The position numbers and the translations under genes are program-made. A stretch of 64,000 bases of DNA, from NCBI GenBank assembly GCA_049801375.1, contig JBARKJ010000002.1, positions 1-64,000 of the forward strand, read 5' to 3'. The notes below the pieces were generated by a model. That model did not search any database. It was not told the origin of the DNA and was given only the letters and a program-made list of their open reading frames with translations. The DNA is from JBARKJ01 sp049801375 (GTDB lineage Bacteria > Nitrospirota > JACRHJ01). Positions 27,699-36,192 of the stretch are shown in pieces; within the stretch, counting starts at the first letter, position 1, and each line of letters opens with the position of its first letter.

Positions 27699-28973
27699 TC
27701 AGCGGAGTCTATTATTCCATATTTCCTTTAATTGCTCAACCGTAAGTGGTTCGTCCTTTCTCCTATGTATCATCCTGTGGCAGTTCGGGCACAACACCGT
27801 CATGTGGTTGATGGGGTCAACTTTTGTTTTCTTTTTCAGACTGCTTATCGGGACGACATGGTGGACATCAATATAGCCCTTGCCTCGCTCCCCGTACGTA
27901 GCCGTAAAATCAAAGCTGCAAACTTTGCAAATTGTGCCATGATGTTCAATTGCTTTATTGCGTAGGGCTGGTTCTCTTTCGTAATAGTTGACCAATCTCT
28001 GTTTCGGATCGCCACCTTCAAAAAGATCCTTTCCATCTTCGGCCTCTTGGCCTTCAATGTCGGAGTTTGCAGTCTCACGAACAGATGTTGACAAAATTCG
28101 CTTTGCTCCAGCCAGATTCAGCCTTTCCCTGAGTTTAACATATACTTCCTCGGGAATTTGTTTTACGCAAGCGCCGTGTACAAATCCAGCGCCATCTATT
28201 TGGATTTTCTCGAAGGGTGGATCGCTATTACGTGGAATGGCCGTCCAATTGCAATCAAAACGCTCCTTAAAATCTAGAACACGGTCATCGCTAACCTTGA
28301 ATTTAAGCGACGGCCCGGTCCGACCAAAAGCCGATTTTATTTCACCGTATCCAACGAAGCGGTATTTCCCCAAACCTGCAATTAAAAAATCTCCCTCCTT
28401 TATCATCTGTAACAATTTTATATTTCGAGCCTCACCACGCCAATTTTCGGGATAGTGCTGGGCTGCCACAGCATTTTGAAGCTGAATATCCCACAATGCG
28501 GGAAACTCCCACTCCATAATCATCCAAAGCCAATAATTTGGATTATTAGAAGCAGAAGAATATTCTCGCCAAACTTTTTCAAGTTTTGTCGCGGCATCAG
28601 ACGGGATTTCAACCCCGCTTCTTTGAAAAATCCATGGTTGTCCCTGCGAAGGATAATCCGTCGATACCTCATTGACAAGCTTTCTTATCTCAAGAATATT
28701 GTTGTTCTTATCCGGGTCAATTATTTTATCTAATTTTAAATCAACCCACCAACGCGTTTTACTCCAACGCTCATTCTGATATGAATCTGAAATCGCCGCT
28801 CCCGAAGCGAATATCCCTTTTGGTTCCGCCCCCAACCGAATCATAAAAAGGCGGTCTCCTTTATGAATCTTTTTGGTGTTCCCGCAAGACCATGTCACCT
28901 CGGATTTCAAGCCAGCAACATTCTCAGGAGCCTTCCGCTTAGGATTCCAAACTAAAAGGAAAGTGCTTGCCAT
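27699..28973 (-). CDS. EVE-domain HNH endonuclease (modification-dependent restriction type)
   Basis: The 424-aa protein has an N-terminal EVE/PUA-like domain (FLLVWNPKRK, KKIHKGDRLFMIRLG) and a second region near residues 145-235 of similar flavour (NIKLLQMIKEGDFLIAGLGKYRFVGYGEI). The C-terminal HNH nuclease has CKVCSFDF, IDVHHVVPIS as the catalytic His pair, and CPNCHRMIHRR closing the zinc site. EVE-type readers bind modified bases and HNH domains cut DNA, so this is probably a type IV-like restriction enzyme acting on modified phage DNA. AAGGAGG precedes the ATG. Downstream on the same strand lies repeat copy A. Confidence 0.85.
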   Translation of the reverse strand: MASTFLLVWNPKRKAPENVAGLKSEVTWSCGNTKKIHKGDRLFMIRLGAEPKGIFASGAAISDSYQNERWSKTRWWVDLKLDKIIDPDKNNNILEIRKLVNEVSTDYPSQGQPWIFQRSGVEIPSDAATKLEKVWREYSSASNNPNYWLWMIMEWEFPALWDIQLQNAVAAQHYPENWRGEARNIKLLQMIKEGDFLIAGLGKYRFVGYGEIKSAFGRTGPSLKFKVSDDRVLDFKERFDCNWTAIPRNSDPPFEKIQIDGAGFVHGACVKQIPEEVYVKLRERLNLAGAKRILSTSVRETANSDIEGQEAEDGKDLFEGGDPKQRLVNYYEREPALRNKAIEHHGTICKVCSFDFTATYGERGKGYIDVHHVVPISSLKKKTKVDPINHMTVLCPNCHRMIHRRKDEPLTVEQLKEIWNNRLR

Positions 28974-29085
28974 GTGACCGCCTCCTTAATTACATTTTGA
29001 AAGTCAGAATAACTACGCATGTAGACTTTTCAAACTTGCTAATGCCAAATTCGACAAGATATTCCCAATGGAATGCCATAACTAC

Positions 29086-29994
29086 CTACTCATCGCCTTC
29101 AATGTCATCCATCAGCTCGGCTATCTCATCTTGGTCTGGATACAAAAGCAATCCTTCCTGAAGTATATCGATGGCCTTATCATGGTCGTCGCAGTTGTGC
29201 AGGGCCATCCCTAAAAAGGTATAGGCAAGACCCTCGTTTGCGGAAAACAGTTTGAAAGTTTTTTTTGCAACCCATAATGCTTTATCGAACTGGTCGAGTT
29301 CGGTATAGGCCTGCACCAGTTCGTAATAACATCCTGAATATTCCGGAGATACCCTGATAGCACGTTTAAGTATCGGTATGGCTTTCACGGACTGGCCTTT
29401 ACCGACAAGACATCGCGCTACGTGTTCATGGAGGACTGCGTCCTCCGGGTTTTCATTGAGAAGCGTCCTGTATCTTTCCTCCGCCTCGTCCCATTGCTCT
29501 AAGAACTCGTGACTCTGAGCTATGAAAAAAACGAACACCGCCACGTCAGGGAATGCCAGCAGAGAATCATATGCAGCGTTCAGACATTTTTCGTACTCGT
29601 CCGTTAGATTCAGGGCATTAAGGTATGTTACCCTCAAATCTATATCACTTGGGTAGATTTTAATAGCATTTTCGGCAACAATAATCGCATCATCAAATTG
29701 TTCTAACCTGATCAGGCAATCCGCCATACCTTGAAATCTGGCCTTTGCATGCGTTTCCTCGGGTAGCCAAAAATATAAGTCATATGCCTCTGAATATTCT
29801 CCGGCATTAAGGAGTTCTTTGGCGATGCTTGCCATAATTCCATTTATGCTCATTTGTATTTTGGGACGGCTTGCTCTACCTTTGGGGAGTAACTTGCGCT
29901 GCTTGGTAAGCGAGGAGCGCAGTCCGGCCAATCTGCGTCTATTACAATCAATCGGCCAGAAAGCTAATGTGCTTTCTTGAATTACGCCAGCCAT
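29086..29994 (-). CDS. TPR-repeat protein
   Basis: ATG 29994 follows GGAGG by seven bases; a GTG two codons earlier is less well placed. The ~302-aa product has about six to seven tetratricopeptide repeats from residue ~60 on (for example FQGMADCLIRLEQFDDAIIVAENAI is the first clear unit, split here across helices), and a basic N-terminus (LRSSLTKQRKLLPKGRASRP). There is no signal peptide. TPRs hold partner proteins. It lies 112 nt upstream of the EVE-HNH gene on the same strand; shared function is possible but not shown. Confidence 0.8.
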   Translation of the reverse strand: MAGVIQESTLAFWPIDCNRRRLAGLRSSLTKQRKLLPKGRASRPKIQMSINGIMASIAKELLNAGEYSEAYDLYFWLPEETHAKARFQGMADCLIRLEQFDDAIIVAENAIKIYPSDIDLRVTYLNALNLTDEYEKCLNAAYDSLLAFPDVAVFVFFIAQSHEFLEQWDEAEERYRTLLNENPEDAVLHEHVARCLVGKGQSVKAIPILKRAIRVSPEYSGCYYELVQAYTELDQFDKALWVAKKTFKLFSANEGLAYTFLGMALHNCDDHDKAIDILQEGLLLYPDQDEIAELMDDIEGDE

Positions 29995-30000
29995 TATCAC

Positions 30001-30485
30001 CCTCCAATTATAAAGTTGTGGCCCTTTTGGGGAGCATCAACATGACAATTCGAAACAGGCTGAACAATCTGTACTATAGAGCTGCTGATTAAAGAAAAAT
30101 GACTATCTGAAACGACAAAATCCCTAACTTGCAACTAGCAAATTATATCAAAAAAACCATGGAAAAACAAGTCAAAATTTGCATTATTTACTCTTATTTA
30201 TCAGCAGGTTATCTGTATTTTTTTAGGCTCCTTTTTTATTGTCAGCAGGGACATCAAATAGGTTTAAATGGACACTACTATTGCTGTTTAAATCTCCCGT
30301 GAGAAATATCATATGACCTAGAATCGCCCTGCCATCTACCAGCAATTAATCGGTGTAAATACCGCAGTAGGCAATGAGAAAATTCTATGCCTCGGCGAGG
30401 GAGCCTGCCTTCTTGTTAAGAATGTCCGTCACCCTATGCCATGCTCCCGGCTTGAAGTCTTTCGGCGAGGTGAACATTCGAGTGA
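30001..30485. other. Gene-free stretch upstream of the TPR gene
   Basis: About 485 bases of AT-rich DNA lead into repeat copy B. I see no coding frame. It should contain the promoter of the TPR gene, but no clear -35/-10 pair stands out. Confidence 0.4.
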
Positions 30486-30777
30486 GCGGAAAGGTAGCCA
30501 GCCGAGGGAAAAACACACCGAGTCTCCCGCCCCCAATAGCCTCTTCCGCCGCCCGCCAATATCCGAGTTTTTACACCCTATCGTACAACGAATTGATTCT
30601 CAATCGGAATTAGCCGACGCCTACTGATAAAGAAAGACTCGGCACGCGGCTGCTGTAGAAGCTTGGATGGCTTCGCTTGTTGTGAAGCCGATTGCTACGA
30701 GGTGAGTGTCGGGGAGCAAGTGATGAGGCAAATGAAACAGATGAAAAAATGGTAGGTGGCGGGCGCCGCCCTCAGCC
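30486..30777. repeat. Imperfect ~290-bp repeat, copy B
   Basis: Direct-orientation partner of 27395-27677. It overlaps the last bases of the primase gene. The same conserved blocks and small dyads are present, with scattered substitutions and indels, so the duplication is not recent or is under structural constraint. Confidence 0.8.
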
Positions 30778-32811
30778 AAATACAGGTGGGTAGATTCGGC
30801 GCCGGCCTTTCTTGACGCGCTTCTTTTCTTTGTTAAGACTTTCCGGGTTGAGGTAAGCCGTGGTAAAGCGCTCTCTCGTCTTGATGTCTTCATCCACTAT
30901 AAGGAAGCCGTTCCTGCGCAGCACCGCCAAGTGCTTTTGAATGGTCACGCGGTTGGTGTTGAGCGCTACCGCCATTTTTGTCGCGTTGTCTGCAATCTCA
31001 TGTGGAGACCGTTGCTGCTGCTCCATGACGAGCCACAGCAAGAGCATGAGTGCATTCTTTGTCTTCTTGTAGCCCCATTTCACGAAGGCGGCATGGAGCC
31101 GGACGGAACACTCGAAAGGCTCCGCGGCGTAATCTTTAAACAGGCTCTCTATGTCCTTGATCCTGCTCTTGGGCATTCGGTCGTTGTCATAGGATAGCAG
31201 CTCCTTCAGATTATCACCGTCAAAGTACATGATCTCGGGATTTTTGGTTTTGCCTGAGGCACCGCCAAGCGATGCCTCGGCGGGAGAGTCCGCTTTTTTG
31301 AAAAGCCGCATCTTCAAGGCCGGACCAAAGCCTCCGCCGTGTCCCTTAAGGCCGCCCTGAATGAGTACTTTGAATGCCCGCTCATGAGCTAATTTAGTTT
31401 CCTTGGCTATTCTCATTTGCTCAAGCATCTGATTGAGATCCAAGAAGGGCGGTACCCCTGCGTAAACATCACTAGGGTCTTTGTCTTTGTCTTTGTCTTT
31501 GTCTTTGTCTTTGTCTTTGAGATCCTTCAGACCACGCATGTCCATGCGAAAGACGTTCTTGCTCGGCCCCACAGACTCGGTGAGCCTGTTCAGGAAGCGG
31601 TCCCCTGCGTCGTCGTTGTCGAAGGCGACTACGTAGTTCTCCACCTCAAACGACTTGAGTAGCCTCTCCTGATCATCTTCAGTAGCATCCTTGCGTAGAA
31701 GTTTCAGCCCGAGCAGTTTGGGCAGAGATTCGAGTATTGCCACCTGATCCTTCGTGACAGGCCCCATGGTCGCTACAACAATGGAATGCAGGTCGGGGTC
31801 CTTGAAGAGCTTATGCAGTGCAAAGAAGTCGTAGATGCCTTCAACGAGAATAACGGTCTTGTTTTGTATAATATTGCGCGCGTTGCTGTCAAGGCCGTAG
31901 AGGAGACTTCCTTTCTTGGCACCCCGGTGGGTGCGCCATGTCCCTCCTTTCTTCGTATTACGACCCATCATGGCTTTTATCTTGCCGTCCAAGCCGCGCA
32001 CGGGGAATACGATCTTGCAGGCGAATTTATCGCCTATTTGGAAGTAAACCTGTTTCGATCTCAGGCAGCTTAAGATGTTGATGCCCGTGATCCCTACCAT
32101 CAGGCGACCATCGTCCTTCATGCGCCATTTGTTGCCCTTGGCATCACATAATGCCCGTCCGTTATAATCCGACTTGTACGAGGGGCTGACTCCTATTCCG
32201 AAACGATGTATCTCGTTATCCCCGACACCCCTCTTGGCCAAGTATTTTCTGAAGTGATCCTGTTCCTTTCCTTCGGCCATCAGGACGTCATGATATAGTT
32301 TTGCCGCGAACTCAAGCTCTTCCTCGAAATCCGGGTCTGCGGTCGCGGTAGGTTGCTTGGAATCTTGTACTATATTGTCCTCAGGCGGCTCCTGAAACGG
32401 TGGGGCTTCAACCTTATCCTTGCGTGTCCGTTTCAGGTACTCTGCAAAAAGTTCCAAGGCAGGCTTGAACTTGATGCGATCAAGCCTCATTATGATATTG
32501 ACGATGTCGAAGTCAGAGTTGCATGCACCAAAGCAGTGGAATTTGATTTCATCGTCCACTACGCGAACATTGAAGGACCGGGTCTTCTTGTCATCATGAA
32601 GCGGACATTTACGTAGCTCGCTTTCGTTTCCGGCCATCTTAAAGGCTATCTTGTAATTCTCCTTAAGAAAGTCCAATGTCTGCTGAAGATATTTAGACTT
32701 CTTAACTTCGTCTACGTCTATGCGCTTCCTGCTCACAAGTCCGTCCTTAGTTTTAGGCGGAATTCGGCCTTTTTCAGATCGTCGAAATCCATAGCTCTCT
32801 TCTTTACTCAA
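30772..32811 (-). CDS. DnaG-like primase with zinc finger, Toprim and C-terminal winged helix
   Basis: The protein shows a CHC2-type zinc finger (CPLHDDKKTRSFNV...FHCFGACNSD, residues ~65-105), the primase core, and Toprim motifs VILVEGIYDFFAL and VVAFDNDDAGDRF (the Glu and DxD metal ligands). A (Lys-Asp)7 linker follows, and a C-terminal HTH (ALNTNRVTIQKHLAVLRRNG) would bind DNA. It should synthesise RNA primers for replication of the element. TTG 32811 lacks a strong ribosome site. A GTG at 32736 (VSRKRIDVDEV) is an alternative start, preceded by a 19-codon overlapping ORF (MDFDDLKKAEF) that has its own purine-rich site. Confidence 0.85.
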   Translation of the reverse strand: MSKEESYGFRRSEKGRIPPKTKDGLVSRKRIDVDEVKKSKYLQQTLDFLKENYKIAFKMAGNESELRKCPLHDDKKTRSFNVRVVDDEIKFHCFGACNSDFDIVNIIMRLDRIKFKPALELFAEYLKRTRKDKVEAPPFQEPPEDNIVQDSKQPTATADPDFEEELEFAAKLYHDVLMAEGKEQDHFRKYLAKRGVGDNEIHRFGIGVSPSYKSDYNGRALCDAKGNKWRMKDDGRLMVGITGINILSCLRSKQVYFQIGDKFACKIVFPVRGLDGKIKAMMGRNTKKGGTWRTHRGAKKGSLLYGLDSNARNIIQNKTVILVEGIYDFFALHKLFKDPDLHSIVVATMGPVTKDQVAILESLPKLLGLKLLRKDATEDDQERLLKSFEVENYVVAFDNDDAGDRFLNRLTESVGPSKNVFRMDMRGLKDLKDKDKDKDKDKDKDPSDVYAGVPPFLDLNQMLEQMRIAKETKLAHERAFKVLIQGGLKGHGGGFGPALKMRLFKKADSPAEASLGGASGKTKNPEIMYFDGDNLKELLSYDNDRMPKSRIKDIESLFKDYAAEPFECSVRLHAAFVKWGYKKTKNALMLLLWLVMEQQQRSPHEIADNATKMAVALNTNRVTIQKHLAVLRRNGFLIVDEDIKTRERFTTAYLNPESLNKEKKRVKKGRRRIYPPVFG
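31477..31518. repeat. GTCTTT hexanucleotide x7 within the primase gene
   Basis: Seven perfect copies of a 6-bp unit encode the Lys-Asp linker of the primase. Slippage by whole units keeps the reading frame and changes only linker length. Confidence 0.95.
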
Positions 32812-33038
32812 TATACGTTTTGAGCGGAAATCTGAGTTTCCACATTGCCGGGTTCATTGAGGCGGGCACCCAAATGCCTTTTGTATATACATGCCTCCAT
32901 TCTACGAATTAGGCCCCCCATGTCGTACTCATGCTTAGAAAGTATGAAAACCAATCGACGAAAAGGGGGTGATTATTACAAGTATATTCACGGGGGATAG
33001 TATCACATAAACGTCAATCTTTTCAACTGGAGGGAAAA

Positions 33039-33443
33039 ATGAAGTCAATGAGCATGGCAGAAGTGGCAAAACTTGCTGCGAAACATGGTTTTACAGCGGA
33101 AAACGCTGCGCGAACTCTCGAAAAAGACGGTTGGACTATTACAGGGCGCAAAGATGCAGACCCATTGGCAATGGCCTCGAAAAAAGGGCTAAAAGACAAC
33201 GGCGTCAAGGCCGTCCAGTTTCATGACTACAAGAAAAACGAGGACTATCATGCAATTGAGCTGGTTTTTGACGGCGTAACCGTCAGGATGACAGAGCGGA
33301 AATGGGACGCCGTGTTCAACGCCATCAACGCGCGCGTTTTATCCCTCGCCCATGTCAAAGCGCAGGCCGCGAAAATCCCCGCTCCGGTCGCAAAGGCCGC
33401 GAAACAGACGAAACGGGTCAAGAGCGGCCTCGTCTATCTTTAG
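33039..33443 (+). CDS. Hypothetical 134-aa protein of the mobile element
   Basis: GGAGGG lies five bases before ATG 33039. The N-terminal ~50 residues (VAKLAAKHGFTAENAARTLEK) look like a small helical, possibly HTH-like unit. The middle is beta-rich (YHAIELVFDGVTVRMTERKW) and the C-terminal ~35 residues are Lys/Ala-rich and basic, suited to nucleic-acid contact. I do not recognise a family. It is the first plus-strand gene after the primase and is followed by a strong terminator, so it is its own transcription unit. Confidence 0.7.
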   Translation: MKSMSMAEVAKLAAKHGFTAENAARTLEKDGWTITGRKDADPLAMASKKGLKDNGVKAVQFHDYKKNEDYHAIELVFDGVTVRMTERKWDAVFNAINARVLSLAHVKAQAAKIPAPVAKAAKQTKRVKSGLVYL

Positions 33444-33451
33444 ACCTGACA

Positions 33452-33481
33452 GACGGGGGCTTCGGCCCTCGTCTTTTTTTT
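33452..33481 (+). terminator. Intrinsic terminator after the 134-aa gene
   Basis: GACGGGGGC TTCG GCCCTCGTC forms a stem with a stable UUCG-type tetraloop followed by eight T's, nine bases past the stop codon. Confidence 0.9.
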
Positions 33482-33854
33482 GTCCTTCGTTACCTGAGAG
33501 CTTCGCATGCGGTCGAAATCGCCAATTTACTAATCTATGGCGATTTTTGGGCGGAAATGCAGATGTTGATTTTAGTTGGTTTTAGGCGGACATGAGAATA
33601 CCGAAAAAGGCTTGCGGAAAGTTCAGCAGTGGTGGGGCTTGGAACGACCACCTTAGGCGGAAGTCCGAGGTAACTATGCTATCGAGCATGGGGGTATGTT
33701 TTTGGGTGTCTTATCCCTTTGTTTATCTGCCTTTAGTTGCCTATAAGTGTTGACTTTATAGACAGAAACAATCTGGTAGTTATGATTCATTGACGCGGGG
33801 TACCCATCCAAGGGTGCCTCGCTCTTTTTTTGTCCTTTACCTGAGGAGGCTCAT
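33482..33854. other. Intergenic leader region with second terminator
   Basis: This 373-bp gene-free stretch begins and ends with similar wording (TTTTTTTGTCCTT..ACCTGAG) around the two terminators at 33452-33481 and 33795-33831, suggesting duplication. The middle contains a repeated TTAGGCGGA word. I see no coding frame. Confidence 0.45.
33795..33831 (+). terminator. Terminator hairpin upstream of the 92-aa gene
   Basis: GCGGGGTACCC and GGGTGCCTCGC pair (two G-T wobbles), followed by a T-run. It lies 24 nt before the start codon of the next gene, inside its leader, so it can either isolate that gene or attenuate it. Confidence 0.75.
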
Positions 33855-34133
33855 ATGCAGTCGGCGCTCATGATTTTACAGCAGCAACCAAAAAACGTGG
33901 CTCAGCGGCTCGTCGAAATGTGCGGCGGCAATTCTGCGGACGCCATGATGACGCTCGTGGAGGGTTCCGCCTTCTTGTTTGGCAGAAGGCCGCGCAAGGT
34001 CCTCGCTGACAGGCTCACCGCTATCTCCCAAGAGATAGCGGCAATCAAGAAGACCCCTAACGATGCCTACGGCTTTATACACCGTGGCATAACCCGCAAA
34101 GGAGGTGCAGCGAACATAAGGCGCTTTCTATAG
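33855..34133 (+). CDS. Hypothetical 92-aa protein
   Basis: AGGAGG lies seven bases before the ATG. The protein is helical with mixed charge (NVAQRLVEMCGGNSADAMMTLVEG, then a basic segment RRPRKVLADRL) and ends in a basic tail. I do not recognise it. It sits immediately upstream of the ubiquitin-like gene, 86 nt away, and may belong to the same transcript. Confidence 0.65.
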   Translation: MQSALMILQQQPKNVAQRLVEMCGGNSADAMMTLVEGSAFLFGRRPRKVLADRLTAISQEIAAIKKTPNDAYGFIHRGITRKGGAANIRRFL

Positions 34134-34219
34134 TCCACTCTACGAGGAAAGGAGGTTCAGCAGTACAAAGGGAAACAAGGTGCAGTCAACAACCATTCAT
34201 TTAACAGGAGGAAAAAGCT

Positions 34220-34639
34220 ATGAAGATACGTGTACTCAAGCTTGGCGAGGCCGCAACCGAAATAACCCTGCCGGAAGGCTCAAACGTACAGCAGGCTATG
34301 GATTTATTGGCCGAGAAGAACGACTGGAGATGGAACGGATACACAATAATGGTCAACGGCTCAATAGCGGTCGGCTGGACACCTCTCAAGGACGGGGATG
34401 TGCTTACCATGAGCCCAAAGGTGGAAGGCGGGGCCAAGGTAAAGATACTCAAGCTGGGCGAAAGCGCCCAACAGGTCGATGTCCCGGAGGGCAGCACCCT
34501 CGCCGAAGCACTCGTCGCGGCCAATCTCAACACGGCGGGGTACAGCATCATGAAAAACGGTACCCCAGCCAATACTATCACGCCGATATCAGAGGGTGAT
34601 GTGATAACCCTCAGTCCCAAGATAGAAGGGGGTATATAG
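34220..34639 (+). CDS. Tandem ubiquitin-like (beta-grasp) protein with two GG ends
   Basis: The 139-aa protein is two repeats of a ThiS/ubiquitin-like beta-grasp fold: residues 1-71 (MKIRVLKLGE...DGDVLTMSPKVEGG) and 72-139 (AKVKILKLGE...EGDVITLSPKIEGGI). Each ends in Gly-Gly, the site used for E1 adenylation and conjugation. The first GG is followed directly by domain two and the last by a single Ile, as in polyubiquitin precursors that need trimming. The downstream JAMM peptidase could do this. AGGAGG precedes the ATG. E1-, E2- and JAMM-like genes follow, so a modifier role is strongly supported by context. Confidence 0.9.
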   Translation: MKIRVLKLGEAATEITLPEGSNVQQAMDLLAEKNDWRWNGYTIMVNGSIAVGWTPLKDGDVLTMSPKVEGGAKVKILKLGESAQQVDVPEGSTLAEALVAANLNTAGYSIMKNGTPANTITPISEGDVITLSPKIEGGI

Positions 34640-34662
34640 GATTTAGGGTTCTTTTGTTTCAT

Positions 34663-34695
34663 GGGGCTGCCCTTCCGGGGGCAGCCCCTTTTTTT
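34663..34695 (+). terminator. Strong terminator between the ubiquitin-like and E2-like genes
   Basis: GGGGCTGCCC and GGGCAGCCCC form a 10-bp perfect stem followed by seven T's, 24 nt after the modifier stop and 28 nt before the E2 start. Partial read-through would make modifier mRNA exceed enzyme mRNA. Confidence 0.9.
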
Positions 34696-34722
34696 CGGCC
34701 CTCGTACAAGGAGGTGATTGTG

Positions 34723-36192
34723 ATGGTGACGGGTGAACTTGGTTCCCAAGACAATGCAAATTTACTAAGAAATTTACTCTTATTCGAATCACAGAAATGC
34801 GGCCTACCAATTGAGTTTCATTTCGCTGACCTGCGGCAACCGCCGCGCCCCATGTTCAAGAAGGCCGTTCAGGTCTTCTGCCATAACGCAGGCAGCAAGC
34901 TCGATATCACCCTCCCCTTCCCTGACGGAAGTGTGAGCTTCAGGGCACAAGCACACTACATGCGAGGGATGCTCTCAATGGCCGATGCTGCGAAGGATAC
35001 CATCGGCTTCATGGGAGAAGACTACCTCCATCCAATCGGTCACACAGAGGGGAATAAATTATTCATCTACTTCAATCTCCTCGACCTGCCGACGGGTCAT
35101 GCTGACGGCCAAACAGAGGGCCAGAACGTCCTCGCTAAAGTCTGCGACTTCATCTTTTCTCAAGCGATGCCTGTACTGAAGGAGAACATAGAGGGCTACG
35201 ATTACCGGGAGGAAAGGGCTCGATACGCCGAGGTCAAATGCCTTGCGTTGAAGGCGAAGGCAGCGGAGTTGACTAATAACATAGCTACGAACGAACGCGA
35301 GCTTCGGGACTGCATGGATGGCATAGTCCGCTATACGAGAGCTTTGCAGACTGACAGGCTGATACTTGAAGACCTCCGGGCTCGGACTGACAAGAGGAAG
35401 GCCGAGGACGCAGGCAAGGAGTACTTGCAGCTCCTGAAGCTGAGCCCGCAGCCATACAAGGAGATCGTATTCGACTCAGAGGAGCTTAAAGCGTACACGA
35501 ATTTAATTGTCATTGAGCACGAAGGCGTAGAGTACGAAATTGGCTATTTCGTAATCTCGATAGCCTTCGAGACAGGGCGGCTGACGATTACTAATTTAAC
35601 GAATCCGCATGATAGTTATCAGCACCCCCACGTGTCGGATACGGCAGCCGTTTGCCTCGGAAATATCAGCACGGGTGTCGCCAAGATGATTGCTGAGCAT
35701 GAATACGTCGGGGCTCTGACCATACTCTACGAGTTCTTGAAATCGTACAACAAGGATGACGCCTATCACGATGTCCGGAATTGGAGCCCTGACGGCTTCC
35801 AAAATTATGATTCTTGCTATGAGGATAGCGGTCAGTGTCTCGATTGCCACGATGACGGCTGTCCCTATTGGGACGACCGTTATTACAGGTGCAATGAAGG
35901 AGCATCTACGACCGATTGCATCGAGTGCGCCATGGATAACTGCCCGTATCGTCAAGATGCGATTGACAGCTGTCATTCAGACCACACGGCCCGCGAATGC
36001 CGTGATTGTCGTCACGTGTGCGATCATCAAGGGAACGAAGACGCCTGCTACGAAGACAGCGATGACGGCATTGAGTGCGTCGGATGCTCGGCCACAGATT
36101 GCGGCTATTACAAGGAGCGCGAAGAAACTGAGAGCGATGACACCGAAGAAGTAACCGATGAACTAACAGCCATTCTTGCAGAGGAGGCATAA
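34723..36192 (+). CDS. E2-like conjugating enzyme fused to four Cys4 modules
   Basis: Start is ATG 34723 (AAGGAGG eight bases before), giving 489 aa. An uncharacterised N-terminal domain and a coiled coil (~residues 165-235) precede an E2-type core. YQHPHVSDTAAVCLGNI (Cys311) matches the HPN-x(n)-[IV]CL active-site strand of ubiquitin-conjugating enzymes. After the core, residues ~365-465 hold four repeats of the form C-x(6-9)-C-x2-C-x(3-4)-C (for example CYEDSGQCLDCHDDGC), sixteen cysteines likely to bind zinc. The tail is very acidic. It should accept the modifier from the E1-like protein as a thioester. The Cys4 array could serve substrate choice, RING-like, but that is inference. Confidence 0.82.
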   Translation: MVTGELGSQDNANLLRNLLLFESQKCGLPIEFHFADLRQPPRPMFKKAVQVFCHNAGSKLDITLPFPDGSVSFRAQAHYMRGMLSMADAAKDTIGFMGEDYLHPIGHTEGNKLFIYFNLLDLPTGHADGQTEGQNVLAKVCDFIFSQAMPVLKENIEGYDYREERARYAEVKCLALKAKAAELTNNIATNERELRDCMDGIVRYTRALQTDRLILEDLRARTDKRKAEDAGKEYLQLLKLSPQPYKEIVFDSEELKAYTNLIVIEHEGVEYEIGYFVISIAFETGRLTITNLTNPHDSYQHPHVSDTAAVCLGNISTGVAKMIAEHEYVGALTILYEFLKSYNKDDAYHDVRNWSPDGFQNYDSCYEDSGQCLDCHDDGCPYWDDRYYRCNEGASTTDCIECAMDNCPYRQDAIDSCHSDHTARECRDCRHVCDHQGNEDACYEDSDDGIECVGCSATDCGYYKEREETESDDTEEVTDELTAILAEEA

